Positions 7,790 through 7,964 of a DNA stretch of 7,964 nucleotides are shown here, one piece after another (the stretch's first letter is position 1; every line of letters starts with the position of its first letter). Location of the stretch: assembly GCA_900546575.1 (NCBI GenBank), contig URDM01000102.1:1-7964 (forward strand). Reading direction: 5' to 3'. Origin of the DNA: an uncultured Prevotella sp. (GTDB taxonomy: Bacteria; Bacteroidota; Bacteroidia; Bacteroidales; Bacteroidaceae). Made by a program: the position numbers and the translations under genes. Under the pieces are notes generated by a model. The model was not told the origin of the DNA. It searched no databases and worked only from the letters and a program-made list of their open reading frames with translations.

Positions 7790-7833
7790 CGGAAGCATAA
7801 CGGAAGCATAACGGAGGCATAACGGAAGCATAA
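7790..7833. repeat. Four tandem 11-bp units CGGAAGCATAA
   Basis: Units at 7790, 7801 and 7823 are identical (CGGAAGCATAA); the third (7812) differs by one base (CGGAGGCATAA). It is the most homogeneous part of the array, and likely the most prone to copy-number change. Confidence 0.95.
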
Positions 7834-7844
7834 CGAAGATAAAT

Positions 7845-7883
7845 CGAAGAGTGAACGAGGATGGAACGAGGATGGAACGAGGG
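7845..7883. repeat. Purine-rich 11-bp units, right arm of the foldback
   Basis: CGAAGAGTGAA is followed by two identical CGAGGATGGAA units (7856-7866, 7867-7877) and the start of a further unit, CGAGGG. The strand is almost entirely purine apart from the phased C and a few T's. It mirrors the pyrimidine-rich left side (7656-7736), with short exact complements such as GATGGAA with TTCCATC. Confidence 0.85.
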
Positions 7884-7919
7884 TACTATAATCAATAGTT
7901 CGTTAAAATTTGAGATAAA

Positions 7920-7945
7920 GGCTAAGCAGTTTTACGCTGCCAGCC
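7920..7945 (+). other. Hairpin near the right end of the window
   Basis: GGCT (7920-7923) pairs with AGCC (7942-7945), and GCAG (7926-7929) pairs with CTGC (7937-7940), leaving a small internal loop (AA opposite C) and a 7-nt apical loop TTTTACG. No U-run follows on the plus strand, so it is not an ordinary plus-strand terminator. It could be a structured leader of a gene beyond the window or a chance fold. Confidence 0.4.
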
Positions 7946-7958
7946 AAAGAGTTCTTTG
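7945..7958. promoter_or_regulatory. 14-bp palindromic site CAAAGA-GT-TCTTTG
   Basis: CAAAGA (7945-7950) and TCTTTG (7953-7958) are perfect inverted arms around a 2-bp centre, the shape of a dimeric regulator's operator. The right arm contains TTTG, which could also be a Bacteroidetes -33 box for a promoter whose -7 box would fall outside the window. Both readings are tentative. Confidence 0.3.
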
Positions 7959-7964
7959 ATAGTA

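Larger units (their letters stand above)
7713..7888. repeat. Array of 16 CpG-phased 11-bp units with inverted symmetry
   Basis: Starting at 7713, the dinucleotide CG occurs at exactly every 11th base for 16 consecutive units (7713, 7724, 7735 and so on to 7878), and there is no out-of-phase CG between. The remaining nine positions vary in a patterned way: CGTTCATCATT and CGTTCATCCTT, the 22-bp pair at 7735-7778, CGTTAATGAAG, four CGGAAGCATAA-type units, CGAAGATAAAT, CGAAGAGTGAA, two CGAGGATGGAA and CGAGGGTACTA. Read on the minus strand, the left units become CGAAGGATGAA, CGAGTTCACTA and CGGAGGTAGAT, resembling the plus-strand units on the right, so the array inverts around 7779-7789. An 11-bp unit is not a multiple of three, which argues against a coding repeat. 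I do not recognise a named family, and unique spacers of CRISPR type are absent. Confidence 0.9.

Noticed and set aside
7634..7822. 62-residue open frame (TTG start) running through the polypyrimidine tract and 11-bp repeats
   Set aside because: It is composed of low-complexity Ser/Leu-rich sequence produced by the repeats, has no ribosome binding site, and an 11-bp period shifts frame at every unit, so it is not a protein repeat.
7713..7888. CRISPR array
   Set aside because: The units are 11 bp and contiguous; there are no conserved 25-40 bp repeats separated by unique spacers and no cas genes.
7885..7899. Small inverted repeat ACTAT-AATCA-ATAGT
   Set aside because: A 5-bp AT-rich stem is too weak and too common to support a function.

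Overview
The window comes from a member of the Bacteroidota, most likely the Bacteroidales (Bacteroides/Prevotella-like). The evidence is an adjacent SusC/SusD outer-membrane pair with textbook family motifs, a surface-lipoprotein signal on SusD, A-rich start regions mostly lacking Shine-Dalgarno sequences, and moderate GC content. Genus and species cannot be fixed from the sequence alone.

Layout: positions 1-151 are an AT-rich leader with a 10-bp direct repeat and an imperfect inverted repeat. Three co-directional plus-strand genes follow: a SusC-family TonB-dependent transporter (152-3370), a SusD-family surface glycan-binding lipoprotein (3395-5308) and a GH89 alpha-N-acetylglucosaminidase (5325-7529). 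The gaps are only 24 and 16 bp, and one intrinsic terminator (about 7541-7580) closes the unit, so they very probably form one operon. It is a minimal polysaccharide-utilization locus. SusD captures a glycan at the surface, SusC imports it using TonB energy, and the exo-acting GH89 removes terminal alpha-linked GlcNAc, probably in the periplasm. Known GH89 substrates are alpha-1,4-GlcNAc-capped mucin O-glycans and the GlcNAc ends of heparan sulfate fragments. No regulator, sulfatase, lyase or second glycosidase lies inside the window.

Positions 7581-7964 carry no convincing gene but are the most unusual part. After a short AT-rich stretch with a run of nine A's comes a polypyrimidine tract (7656-7713), then an array (7713-7888) in which all 16 CpG dinucleotides fall exactly 11 bp apart. 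The 11-mers change from pyrimidine-rich on the left to purine-rich on the right, so the left half looks like the reverse complement of the right half. The whole block is a degenerate, helically phased inverted repeat of about 230 bp that could fold back on itself. I do not recognise it as a named repeat family. The last 80 bases hold a GC-containing hairpin and a 14-bp palindromic site, perhaps leader elements of a gene beyond the window.
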